From Acidobacteriota bacterium (GTDB taxonomy: Bacteria > Acidobacteriota > Terriglobia > Terriglobales > Acidobacteriaceae), in assembly GCA_021805955.1 (NCBI GenBank), contig JAJZDO010000794.1:1-9900 (forward strand): DNA of 9,900 nt. Direction: 5' to 3'. The position numbers and the translations under genes were made by a program. Below are positions 1 to 6,824 of this stretch, one piece after another (positions within the stretch are counted from its first letter, which is position 1; every line of letters begins with the position of its first letter). The notes under the pieces are model-generated. The model searched no databases and was not told the DNA's origin. It was given only the letters and a program-made list of their open reading frames with translations.

Positions 1-1
1 T

Positions 2-136
2 AACGTGCGACCGACCGATGCCGTCACTTTCTCCGCGGTCGCCGCAATTTTGATCTTCGTCGGCTTGGTTGCTTGCTTTCTGCCCGCGCGTCGCGCAGCG
101 TCGATCAATCCCATGGTGGCTCTTCGCGCGGAGTAA
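2..136 (+). CDS. ADOP-type ABC permease, C-terminal end (5' part outside window)
   Basis: Partial gene entering from the left edge; 44 codons are readable in the frame starting at base 2, ending with TAA at 134-136. The peptide contains one hydrophobic segment (about residues 8-28 of the visible part) followed by PARRAASINPMVALRAE. The same ending (PARRAAS-I-D/N-PMVALRAE) closes the complete permease at 2853, and it is the usual C-terminus of MacB/FtsX-like permeases. The segment is therefore the last transmembrane helix and tail of another member of the same family in tandem. It presumably sits in the inner membrane. Only 8 nt separate its stop from the ATG at 145, so the two genes are probably co-transcribed. 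Nothing can be said about its upstream part. Confidence 0.8.
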   Translation, partial: NVRPTDAVTFSAVAAILIFVGLVACFLPARRAASINPMVALRAE

Positions 137-328
137 GAGGACCTATGATGCACTGGCTAAAACAAATGTTTTCGCGACGTAGAATGACCGACGATCTGTC
201 CGAGGAGATGCAGCAGCATCTGGACGAAAAGATCGAAGCGCTGGTTGCCGACGGCATGCCGCGCGAGGAGGCCGTCCACGCCGCGCGCCGCGCCTTCGGC
301 AATGCCACCCTAATCGAACAGCGCAGCC
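83..328 (+). repeat. ADOP junction repeat, copy 1
   Basis: Direct repeat of about 246 bp, also present at 2800-3046 with nine substitutions and one single-base insertion by my hand alignment (about 96% identity). It covers the last 54 nt of the upstream permease (stop included), the 8-nt spacer with its Shine-Dalgarno sequence, and the first 184 nt of the downstream permease. Bases 1-82 and the matching stretch 2718-2799 also end the same kind of gene, but they are clearly diverged, so the left edge of the repeat is abrupt. Confidence 0.9.
136..140 (+). promoter_or_regulatory. Shine-Dalgarno sequence of the complete ADOP permease
   Basis: AGAGG partly overlaps the upstream stop codon and lies 4 nt before ATG 145 and 7 nt before ATG 148. 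It fixes the start at the MMHW methionines rather than at the in-frame upstream codon at 73, which lies inside the previous gene. The same element recurs at 2853-2857 before the truncated copy. Confidence 0.7.
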
Positions 329-2853
329 GCGAAGTCTGGATGTGGCCGCTGATCGAAAGCCTCTGGGCCGACATCAAATTCGCCCTCCGCCAACTCCGCA
401 AATCCCCCGCAATCACCCTAATTGCGGTGATAACGCTGGCGCTTGGTATTGGCGCAAATACCGCAGTCTTTACTTTGACCTGGGCTGTGATTCTGAAAAG
501 CCTGCCTGTGCCTCATCCAGATCGACTGGTGGAGTACGAGATGCGCAATGGCGATCAAATGATTGGGCTCAGCGGGCCGGAGTATGCCGCATTGCGTCGC
601 CAGCAGAAATCCTGCATCGATCTGCTGGCATGGGCAAGCGATTCAGCTTCCGTCCGAAAGGAGGACGCTCTTGAACGTCGGGTGCATATCCAGTTGCTAA
701 GCGGAAACGCATTTCATGTGCTGGAGATGCAGCCCTATTTGGGGAATTTCTTTAGTGAGCGCGCAGACAACGATGAGGGTACGCAAGGAATTCCGGCCGT
801 CCTGGGCTATGACTATTGGCAGGACATATTTCATGGAGATGACCGCGCGGTGGGCCAGACCCTTATCGTGGCGGGCCATCCGGTAACAGTTATAGGGGTG
901 ATGCCGAAAGCATTTGAGGGTCTGACAGCAAATTTTCATCCGGCTTTGTACCTGCCACTTTCTTTTGCCGACTTGCTCTATGGAAAAGATTTCAGAAACC
1001 ACCCTGGCCATTTTGGACATTTCGTCCTGGGCCGATTGAAGCCTGGAATGACCGTGGCAGCAGCCAGGGCCGAGGTGAAAGCCATTGAACCGTCGGTACG
1101 GAAAGAGGCCGACCCGACCGGCATTTACATGAATCAGTTTTTTAAGCCCTTCCGGCTGAGAGTGCAGGATGGACGAAGTGGCGTGTCCTGGGTGAAGGCG
1201 ACGTATGGCCGACCACTGCTGGTGCTGGAGATGCTGGTCGCATTTCTTTTGCTACTGTGCTGCTTGAACACGGCCTTGGTCATGTTGGCGCGGGTGAGCG
1301 GCAGGCAGCAGGAGTATGCGGTGAGGAGCGCACTCGGCGCGGGTAGAGTCCGGCTCATCCGGCAGGTGCTGATAGAAACCGTTCTGCTGACCATCCCAGG
1401 ATTGCTGGCAGGTTTACTGATGGGATGGGCGGCGGCTCGCGCGCTGGTGGCGATGCTGGGTACGATGGGCAGCGCCTCCTCGATGGATGTGCGACCGAAC
1501 GCGATTATATTGGGTTTTAATCTTGGCGTGAGTCTGCTGGTGGCTTTCAGCGCAGGACTATGGCCGGCATTTCGCGCTGCAAAAACAACTCCCGCGTTCG
1601 ACCTGAAAACGAGCGACCGTACCGTGGCCGCCAGGCAAATGGGCGGATGGGTTGTCGTGCTGCAAGTGGCTGTGAGCGTCAGCCTGGTGACATCGGCTGT
1701 GCTGCTGGGCGGCACGCTGGGCCGTTTATTGACGGAGCATTCAGGCTTCCATGCACAAGGAACGGCCCTGGCTTATATCGATTTAAGGGCGGCCAAACCG
1801 CAGCCCGCGGAAACCGCGCGAATCGACGATGAATTGCTGCGGAAGGTCCAACAGAAGCCGGGCGTGATGACATCTGGATCCACGGATGCACGCCCCTTGA
1901 TCGGATTTTTCGGCGCAAGCCGCGAATTTGCTATCGATGCGCGCGGCAATGTCCATGCCGATCCGCATATCTTCTACATTCGAGTATCGCCAGGATATTT
2001 TGACGCGATAGGAACGCGGCTGCTTACAGGAGAGAGCGCTGCGCCTACCGCCAAAGACTCCATGCCGCAATGTGTCTTGAGCCGTGATCTCTCTGCATTT
2101 TTCTTTCCAGGAGAAAATGCCGTCGGTCGCATCGTTTATGCGTCCACCTTTCAACAGCCGGATGGGACCAATCTCGATCCGAAAAATGGCTGCCGCGTGG
2201 TGGGCATTGCAGAGAATGCGCGCCTTGTTTCGCTGCGAACCGCCGCTCCGCGCGCGATCTACAACGTGATTTCTCCATCTGTCCTGAGCAGTACCAGCCA
2301 AGACGCTTTTTCCTACTCCGGTATCAACCTCATCGTTCATGCAAAAACCGATGCCCTGGCCGTCGCGGCATTGCAGGATACAGTCAAGCAGGTATTGCCA
2401 AACTCTGCCGACGTAAAATACCAGACCTTCCGCCAATTGGAAGATCAGGACTTGAACCGCGAGCGGATGTTGACCAGCCTGTCTGGAGCTTTCGCGTTAC
2501 TGGCGCTCCTGTTGACCGCGCTGGGAATGTACGGATTGCTGATGCGCAATGTCGTTTTGCGCACAAAGGAGATTGGCATACGCGTAGCGCTTGGCGCGCA
2601 AAGAAGGCAAATTGTAGCGGCAATTGCAAGGAAAGCGCTGATCGAGGTCGGCATAGGACTTCTGGCAGGGGCCGCCATCACAGTTTTACTGGTCAGGGCA
2701 ATCCGCCAGCTTTTGGAAGAACCACAGCCGACATCCGAATGGACTTATCTGATCAGCGCAAGCGTCATTCTTCTGGTTGCTGGAATTGCGCTGTATTTTC
2801 CCGCGCGTCGCGCAGCGTCGATCGATCCCATGGTGGCTCTGCGCGCGGAGTAA
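145..2853 (+). CDS. ADOP family permease (MacB/FtsX-like, with permease prefix domain)
   Basis: A 902-residue inner-membrane protein (901 if ATG 148 is used, which has the better 7-nt spacing to AGAGG). Residues 1-65 are a basic and acidic helical prefix (DDLSEEMQQHLDEKI, then GMPREEAVHAARRAFGN) matching the 'permease prefix domain 1' of acidobacterial permeases. A first membrane helix lies at about 89-114 (TLALGIGANTAVFT, the MacB start), followed by a periplasmic MacB-like domain to about 350. A first FtsX module covers about 358-480 (EYAVRSALGAGRVRLIRQ at 390-407), then a second periplasmic domain. The second FtsX module covers about 774-902 (KEIGIRVALGAQRRQI) with three hydrophobic segments and ends in PARRAASIDPMVALRAE. 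The duplicated layout and length fit the ADOP family. Such proteins resemble the permease half of MacB-type transporters, but no ATP-binding partner is encoded nearby and the substrate is unknown. It sits in a tandem array with another copy upstream and a stump downstream. Confidence 0.92.
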   Translation: MMHWLKQMFSRRRMTDDLSEEMQQHLDEKIEALVADGMPREEAVHAARRAFGNATLIEQRSREVWMWPLIESLWADIKFALRQLRKSPAITLIAVITLALGIGANTAVFTLTWAVILKSLPVPHPDRLVEYEMRNGDQMIGLSGPEYAALRRQQKSCIDLLAWASDSASVRKEDALERRVHIQLLSGNAFHVLEMQPYLGNFFSERADNDEGTQGIPAVLGYDYWQDIFHGDDRAVGQTLIVAGHPVTVIGVMPKAFEGLTANFHPALYLPLSFADLLYGKDFRNHPGHFGHFVLGRLKPGMTVAAARAEVKAIEPSVRKEADPTGIYMNQFFKPFRLRVQDGRSGVSWVKATYGRPLLVLEMLVAFLLLLCCLNTALVMLARVSGRQQEYAVRSALGAGRVRLIRQVLIETVLLTIPGLLAGLLMGWAAARALVAMLGTMGSASSMDVRPNAIILGFNLGVSLLVAFSAGLWPAFRAAKTTPAFDLKTSDRTVAARQMGGWVVVLQVAVSVSLVTSAVLLGGTLGRLLTEHSGFHAQGTALAYIDLRAAKPQPAETARIDDELLRKVQQKPGVMTSGSTDARPLIGFFGASREFAIDARGNVHADPHIFYIRVSPGYFDAIGTRLLTGESAAPTAKDSMPQCVLSRDLSAFFFPGENAVGRIVYASTFQQPDGTNLDPKNGCRVVGIAENARLVSLRTAAPRAIYNVISPSVLSSTSQDAFSYSGINLIVHAKTDALAVAALQDTVKQVLPNSADVKYQTFRQLEDQDLNRERMLTSLSGAFALLALLLTALGMYGLLMRNVVLRTKEIGIRVALGAQRRQIVAAIARKALIEVGIGLLAGAAITVLLVRAIRQLLEEPQPTSEWTYLISASVILLVAGIALYFPARRAASIDPMVALRAE

Positions 2854-3046
2854 GAGGACCTTATGATGCACTGGCTAAAACAAATGTTTTCGCGACGTAG
2901 AATGACCGACGATCTGTCCGATGAGATGCGCCAGCATCTGGAGGAAAAGATCGAAGTGCTGGTTGCCGACGGCATGCCGCGCGAGGAAGCCGTCCACGCC
3001 GCGCGCCGCGCCTTCGGCAACGCCACCCTAATCGAACAGCGCAGCC
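2800..3046 (+). repeat. ADOP junction repeat, copy 2
   Basis: Second copy of the 83-328 repeat, 2717 bp away, about one ADOP gene length. It holds the last 54 nt of the complete permease, the spacer with one extra T (GACCTTATG instead of GACCTATG), and the first 184 nt of the truncated permease. Homology stops after GCGCAGCC: copy 1 goes on with the permease, whereas here unrelated sequence starts at 3047. Confidence 0.9.
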
Positions 3047-3057
3047 CTGGAGCATGA
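2863..3057 (+). pseudogene. Truncated ADOP permease (N-terminal prefix domain only)
   Basis: A 64-codon reading frame whose first 61 codons are nearly the same as those of the complete permease: only four residues differ (E20D, Q23R, D27E and A32V). It has the same AGAGG signal at 2853-2857 (5 nt to ATG 2863, 8 nt to ATG 2866). After EQRS the homology breaks, three unrelated codons follow, and it stops at TGA 3055-3057, so all membrane and FtsX parts are missing. It reads as the remnant of a third permease copy removed by deletion or recombination. It could still be translated into a small soluble helical peptide, because its signals are intact. Its TGA overlaps the ATG at 3054 of the next gene (ATGA), so translation through it may couple to that gene. 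Function as a peptide cannot be judged. Confidence 0.85.
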
Positions 3058-3572
3058 TAGAACCCATGATCAGGAAGTTCATTCTTCGCACCGCAGCGTG
3101 TGTGGCGCTGGCAATCCTCGTATTTTCCGGCGGGTCCAGGACTTTTGCTCAGACCTCCACGCCTGTTCAGTGGACCCTCACCGCATCAACCCGAGATCGC
3201 TTGCCTCTGCACGTAGGCGCAACGGCCGTCGCACACCTTCACGGTCAAATTCAACACGGCTGGCATGTGTATGCCCTCGACCAAGGCCTGGGCGGACCGG
3301 TTTCGATGAGAATCCTCATTCCCGGACATCAACCTTTCGCTATCAACGGAGACATCACTGCGTCTAAACCGAAAAGGGCATTTGACCCGAACCTCAACAT
3401 AGACACCCGTTTCTACCAGGGCGAAGCGACATTTGCCATACCGATCAAGGCCACCCGACCGCCTGCGGATGGAAGTCTTAATGTTTCCGTCGACGTGCTC
3501 TATCAGGCGTGCAATGACCGGATGTGTTTGCCGCCGAGAACCGCGCATCTGGCTTCGGCGGTTTCGCGATAG
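3054..3572 (+). CDS. Exported DsbD N-terminal (DsbD-alpha-like) domain protein
   Basis: Encodes 172 residues from ATG 3054, or 168 from ATG 3066. The second start puts the basic MIRK directly before the hydrophobic stretch. GGAG at 3049-3052 is only 1 nt from ATG 3054 and 13 nt from ATG 3066, so neither has ideal spacing. Residues 6-33 form a signal peptide with a likely cut after FAQ. The mature part shows the family signature HGWHVYAL near 68-75, RFYQGEATFAIPI at 119-131 and YQACNDRMCLPP at 150-161, which holds the cysteine pair Cys153/Cys158. This is the DsbD-alpha/'DsbC corrector' fold (Pfam DsbD_N), which in DsbD passes electrons to periplasmic thiol partners. The pair is CX4C, whereas E. 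coli DsbD-alpha has CX5C. No DsbD beta (membrane) domain is attached. The TPR-thioredoxin gene begins 21 nt downstream and is the natural redox partner candidate. Confidence 0.85.
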   Translation: MIEPMIRKFILRTAACVALAILVFSGGSRTFAQTSTPVQWTLTASTRDRLPLHVGATAVAHLHGQIQHGWHVYALDQGLGGPVSMRILIPGHQPFAINGDITASKPKRAFDPNLNIDTRFYQGEATFAIPIKATRPPADGSLNVSVDVLYQACNDRMCLPPRTAHLASAVSR

Positions 3573-3583
3573 ACAAGGAACAT

Positions 3584-3588
3584 GGAGG
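3584..3588 (+). promoter_or_regulatory. Shine-Dalgarno sequence deciding the start at 3594
   Basis: GGAGG lies 5 nt upstream of ATG 3594, inside the few codons added if ATG 3582 were used. ATG 3582 has only AAGGAA with a 1-nt gap. Together with the signal peptide that begins right after 3594, this favours ATG 3594. Confidence 0.7.
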
Positions 3589-3593
3589 CACCG

Positions 3594-5231
3594 ATGTCTG
3601 TTTCCCGCACCTGTGTCGTGGTACTGTTCGTCTTCGCCAGCTTGTCCGCGCGGGGGCAATTCGACGGGAACGTAGCGGCGAGAACTATTTACGAACAGGG
3701 CGAAAAGGCGCTCTCAAATGGGCGCTATGCCGATGCCGCCGCCGACTATCAAAAAGCAATTTCTGTCGATCCAAATTTCGCTGAAGCCTATCAGCAGTAC
3801 ATTTTTGCCCGCTATCTCGAACTTCCACTGCCCAAGGATCAAAGCGAAACAGCACCCAATCCTGAAGAAGAAAAGAAAGCAAAATCCGAGGCTGACAATG
3901 TAACGCAGAGTTTAGTTGAGCTTTTTCAATCCTTATCCCAACAGCACCCGGACAAGGCCATCTATCTCTGGGCTCTTGGGCAGATTTATTCAGAAAACAA
4001 CCCCTCACGCGAAGAACAGTACTGTAGACAAGCTATTCAGATCGACCCCAACTTCGCGCCGGGATACTCGTGCCTGGCCGACATTGCAGACCTTCGCGGG
4101 GACGACGCTCAGAAAATCGCATTACTCCGCAAAGTGATGCAATTGGAACCGGACAGCTCTGAAGCAGATCTGGCCTACGTCGTGGCGGATCAGAGCGACG
4201 CCAAAACCTTCAAAGACGCTACGATGCAAATGATCCAGAGATTTCCCAATTCACCCAATGCCGCCAAGGCCCTGTATTGGTATGCGATACATCAATCCAC
4301 CAAAGCAACCGAAATTGAGGTCCTCGAACAGCTTCACAAACAATTCCCTCCAGGAAAATTCGCGGTATCCAGCGTTGCAGCAGGGAAATTGTTCACCCTT
4401 CTCGACCGGACGGATCCGCCGAAAGCCCAGGCGCTAGCGCGCGAAATGCACCTTGCGAACCCGAAAAGCGAAGCCTGGACGGCATATTCCCTGTATGCGG
4501 ACACGATGGCAAAGGCGAACCGGGAAGTAAAAGAAAAAAATCTGACAGTAGCATTAACGACTCTGCAGGGCATGAAGGCGCCAAACGTGTACTTCGATAT
4601 GACGCGAAAGGAACTGCTTTCTGCGCTTGCGCTTGATGAAAGCGACAAGACCTCAGCAGCATTTTCTGCCCTTTCAATGGACTATGCCAAGCATCCTACT
4701 GACGAAGTTCGCGCTGCCCTTGTGCGGTATGGGGCGAAGCTCGGAAAGAACTCTGAGCAGATCGAAGCCTCGATCTGGTCAGTGATCAGAGCGTCTTCGA
4801 CTCCTGCCATTCCCTTCTCACTCCAGGATTTCTCCAATGGCAAGCAGGTATCCCTCGCAGATTTTCGAGGTCACGTTGTCGTCGTCGATTTCTGGTTTCC
4901 GAACTGCGGACCCTGCAGAGAGTCTTTCCCGCATTTGCAGAAAATCGCCCAGAAATACAAGGGGCAAGGGCTGGTGGTCATTGCGATCAACGGCATAGAA
5001 GCGCAGGATTCCTTCGTGCTACCAATGCTGCGAAGCAAAGGGTACGACTTCATCCCATTGAAAGGAAGGCAACAGTGGGCATTGGATGTGTACCACGTAC
5101 AAGCTTTCCCGTCGACATTTCTCATCGGAGAGGACGGACGCGTGTATTTTCGGCCCCACCTTTACAATGATTCAGATGAGCACGCGGTTGGGTTGGAGAT
5201 CGACGAGTTATTGAGCCACAGCGGCAATTGA
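3594..5231 (+). CDS. Exported TPR protein with C-terminal TlpA/thioredoxin-like domain
   Basis: A 545-residue protein from ATG 3594. Residues 1-22 are a signal peptide (hydrophobic CVVVLFVFASLSA, likely cut near ARG-Q). Helical TPR-like repeats follow: about 31-68 (YEQGEKALSNGRYADAAADY, then AISVDPNFAEAY), 125-158 (ALGQIYSENNPSREEQYCRQ, then AIQIDPNFAPGY), and further degenerate repeats to about 395. A linker leads to a thioredoxin-like domain from about 405: SLADFRGHVVVVDFW, then the active site NCGPC (Cys438, Cys441) and the cis-proline loop AFPSTFLI with Pro506. This is the TlpA/redoxin type of periplasmic thiol-disulfide reductase, with TPRs presumably holding a partner. The DsbD-alpha-like protein is encoded just upstream, so the two probably form an exported redox pair. 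The substrate is unknown. Two more cysteines (144 and 159) lie in a TPR. Confidence 0.88.
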   Translation: MSVSRTCVVVLFVFASLSARGQFDGNVAARTIYEQGEKALSNGRYADAAADYQKAISVDPNFAEAYQQYIFARYLELPLPKDQSETAPNPEEEKKAKSEADNVTQSLVELFQSLSQQHPDKAIYLWALGQIYSENNPSREEQYCRQAIQIDPNFAPGYSCLADIADLRGDDAQKIALLRKVMQLEPDSSEADLAYVVADQSDAKTFKDATMQMIQRFPNSPNAAKALYWYAIHQSTKATEIEVLEQLHKQFPPGKFAVSSVAAGKLFTLLDRTDPPKAQALAREMHLANPKSEAWTAYSLYADTMAKANREVKEKNLTVALTTLQGMKAPNVYFDMTRKELLSALALDESDKTSAAFSALSMDYAKHPTDEVRAALVRYGAKLGKNSEQIEASIWSVIRASSTPAIPFSLQDFSNGKQVSLADFRGHVVVVDFWFPNCGPCRESFPHLQKIAQKYKGQGLVVIAINGIEAQDSFVLPMLRSKGYDFIPLKGRQQWALDVYHVQAFPSTFLIGEDGRVYFRPHLYNDSDEHAVGLEIDELLSHSGN

Positions 5232-5352
5232 CCTGTATCGCTGCTCCGCATTAAAATCTGCAGCGCACTTGCCCACGCCTAGAACCTGATTGTTTCTATC
5301 CCGCTACAACTCTATCGCTCATTTCTGAATCTCTCTTAGCGTGAGAAAAACT

Positions 5353-5637
5353 ATGAAAGTCAAGCTCCTCAGCACCACTCTCGTCGCCGCTGTTCTTTCC
5401 ATTGGAATTCCGGTCATCGCCCAATCGAGCACCGACCCAGGCTTTAAACAGGACATGAAAAACGCCGGTCACAGCACCAAGAACGCCGCCAAAGACACCG
5501 GCAATGGCGTCAAGAGCGGCACCAAGAAAACCTGGCACAAGACCAAGCACACCACCAAACGGGTCACCCATAAGGCGGCCGGCAAAACCGACCAGGGCGC
5601 GCGGAAGGTGAAGCGCAAAACCAGCCCCGATCAGTAA
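5353..5637 (+). CDS. Small exported lysine-rich protein, unknown function
   Basis: A 94-residue protein from ATG 5353. A GTG at 5341 is in frame but would put extra residues before an otherwise standard signal peptide. Residues 1-24 are that signal peptide (MKVKLLSTTLVAAVLSIGIP, then VIAQ). The 70-residue mature part is low in complexity and strongly basic: 15 Lys and 3 Arg against 5 Asp and no Glu, rich in Thr, Ala, Gly and His, with repeated K-x-T/A-G and TKK/TKH/TKR units that recall histone H1 tails. There is no cysteine and no recognisable fold. Small secreted proteins of this make-up are common in Acidobacteriota, in my recollection. Binding to a polyanion such as lipopolysaccharide, nucleic acid or peptidoglycan is only a guess. 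The ribosome-binding signal is weak (GAGA about 6 nt upstream). It stands alone, 121 nt after the TPR-thioredoxin gene. Confidence 0.75.
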   Translation: MKVKLLSTTLVAAVLSIGIPVIAQSSTDPGFKQDMKNAGHSTKNAAKDTGNGVKSGTKKTWHKTKHTTKRVTHKAAGKTDQGARKVKRKTSPDQ

Positions 5638-5657
5638 ATTCAGGCGGGAGCTGGAGC

Positions 5658-5754
5658 CATTCTGAATGTAGCGAAGCGGAGTGAAGAATCCAGAGGACGC
5701 CAGTTTGAGTTGCGCTGTCATCACCCTGTGGATTCTTCGCTGCGCTCAGAATGA
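5658..5754. repeat. Imperfect inverted repeat between convergent genes (possible bidirectional terminator)
   Basis: The left arm 5658-5692 and right arm 5726-5754 pair as CATTCTGA, then AGCGAAG, then AATCCA (8, 7 and 6 bp). There are two mismatches after the first block and a 10-nt insertion (CGGAGTGAAG) only in the left arm. The loop is about 33 nt. It sits between the stop at 5637 (+) and the arginase stop at 5787 (-), where a two-way terminator would be useful, but no clear T-run follows either arm. The wording CATTCTGAGCGCAGCGAAG is one I recall as a dispersed intergenic repeat in several bacterial genomes; this cannot be verified from one window. Confidence 0.6.
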
Positions 5755-5786
5755 CGAGCTTGCAGCTACAGCGCCTATGGAACCGC

Positions 5787-6800
5787 CTAGAGAATCTTTT
5801 TTCCGAAGGCGGAGGAAGTCAACTCCACCGCGAGCTGCGCCGTGCGGTTGTGCTCGTCGATCACCGGGTTCACTTCGACCAGCTCAAAGCTCAACATGCG
5901 CCCATCGTCGGCGATGATTTCCATGGCCAGGTGTGCCTCGCGATAGGTCGCGCCGCCGCGAACGGGCGTGCCGACGCCGGGCGCATCCTCGGGATCGATC
6001 CAGTCCATGTCGAGCGAGATGTGATAGCCCGCTGTGCCGCGTCCGGCCGCGCGCAGGGCCTCTTCCATCACGGTGCGCATGCCGCGCTCGTCGATATCGC
6101 GCATGGTGTAGACCTCGGTGATTCCCGCCAGCCGGATGTTGGCTTTCTCGGTTGCGTCAATATCGCGCAGGCCGATCATCACCACATTTTCCGGCGCAAC
6201 CTTGGGCGACCATCCAAAAATGTTCTTCAGCTCGTCCGGTCCCAGGCCCGTCAGCGCGGCCACCGGCATGCCATGCACATTGCCGCTCGGCGAGGTCTGC
6301 GGCGTGTTGATGTCGGCATGGGCATCGATCCAGATCAAGCCGATTTTTTCCTTCTTGCGACGATAAAACTCCGCCACCCCGGAAACCGTTCCCACCGCAA
6401 TGGAATGGTCGCCACCCAGCACCACCGGCGTTTGCCCGACGGCCAGCGTTTCCATCACCTGCTGGGCTTCGCGGGCACAGGTCTCCGTTATCGCGTGCAG
6501 GTATTTGGCGTCCTGCTCGCCTATGCTCTGCGTCTCGGCAATCTCCACCGAAATGTTGCCGCCATCCTGCACCTGGTGTCCCAGCGCTTCCAACCGGGCC
6601 TGCAATCCGGCAACGCGCACCGCCGATGGACCCATGTCCACCCCGCGCCGCGACTGACCCAGGTCGAGCGGGACACCGAGGATGCGAATCTTTCGACGCG
6701 GGGAGCCTTCTTCTGGCGCAGCCGCAGTCCGGTCGTGAGCGATCGCAGAACTGCGTTCTGCTCTGTTGGCTGGCTTCGTGGCTTGAATGGCTTTTGACAT
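5787..6800 (-). CDS. rocF: Arginase
   Basis: A 337-residue cytoplasmic enzyme that hydrolyses L-arginine to L-ornithine and urea with a two-manganese centre. All ligand motifs of the ureohydrolase family are present: GGDHS (His132), DAHAD (Asp159, His161, Asp163) and SLDMDWIDP (Asp264, Asp266). It also has NVHGMPV (His176), the arginase-type ending EVNP (Glu309) and APGVGTPV. The layout is closest to the Bacillus RocF type rather than agmatinase. The family core starts near residue 37 (KIRILGVPLDLGQSRRGVDM). The first 35 residues are an Ala/Arg-rich extension that makes it longer than the usual near-300. No ATG, GTG or TTG lies in frame between Met1 and the core, so the start at 6800 stands; GGGAA lies just upstream. 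Trp267 replaces the glycine usual in the DxDG motif. It lies 24 nt after asnS and is probably co-transcribed. Confidence 0.93.
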   Translation of the reverse strand: MSKAIQATKPANRAERSSAIAHDRTAAAPEEGSPRRKIRILGVPLDLGQSRRGVDMGPSAVRVAGLQARLEALGHQVQDGGNISVEIAETQSIGEQDAKYLHAITETCAREAQQVMETLAVGQTPVVLGGDHSIAVGTVSGVAEFYRRKKEKIGLIWIDAHADINTPQTSPSGNVHGMPVAALTGLGPDELKNIFGWSPKVAPENVVMIGLRDIDATEKANIRLAGITEVYTMRDIDERGMRTVMEEALRAAGRGTAGYHISLDMDWIDPEDAPGVGTPVRGGATYREAHLAMEIIADDGRMLSFELVEVNPVIDEHNRTAQLAVELTSSAFGKKIL

Positions 6801-6824
6801 GGAATTCCCACAGAGACGAAACGG

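Noticed and set aside
73..144. Earlier in-frame start for the ADOP permease at 73
   Set aside because: It lies inside the coding end of the previous permease in another frame. The MMHWLKQMFSRRR start with AGAGG is repeated exactly in the second junction copy.
3582..3593. ATG 3582 as start of the TPR-thioredoxin gene
   Set aside because: Its only ribosome-binding candidate is 1 nt away, while GGAGG with 5-nt spacing and a signal peptide favour ATG 3594.
5290..5318. Possible promoter TTGTTT-N17-TATCGC before the small basic protein
   Set aside because: Only three of six bases match in each hexamer, which is expected by chance.
5751..6797. Long plus-strand open frame of 348 codons
   Set aside because: It is fully antisense to rocF, whose active-site motifs are all intact. 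Its peptide is rich in His, Arg and Gln without domain features, typical of a high-GC shadow frame.
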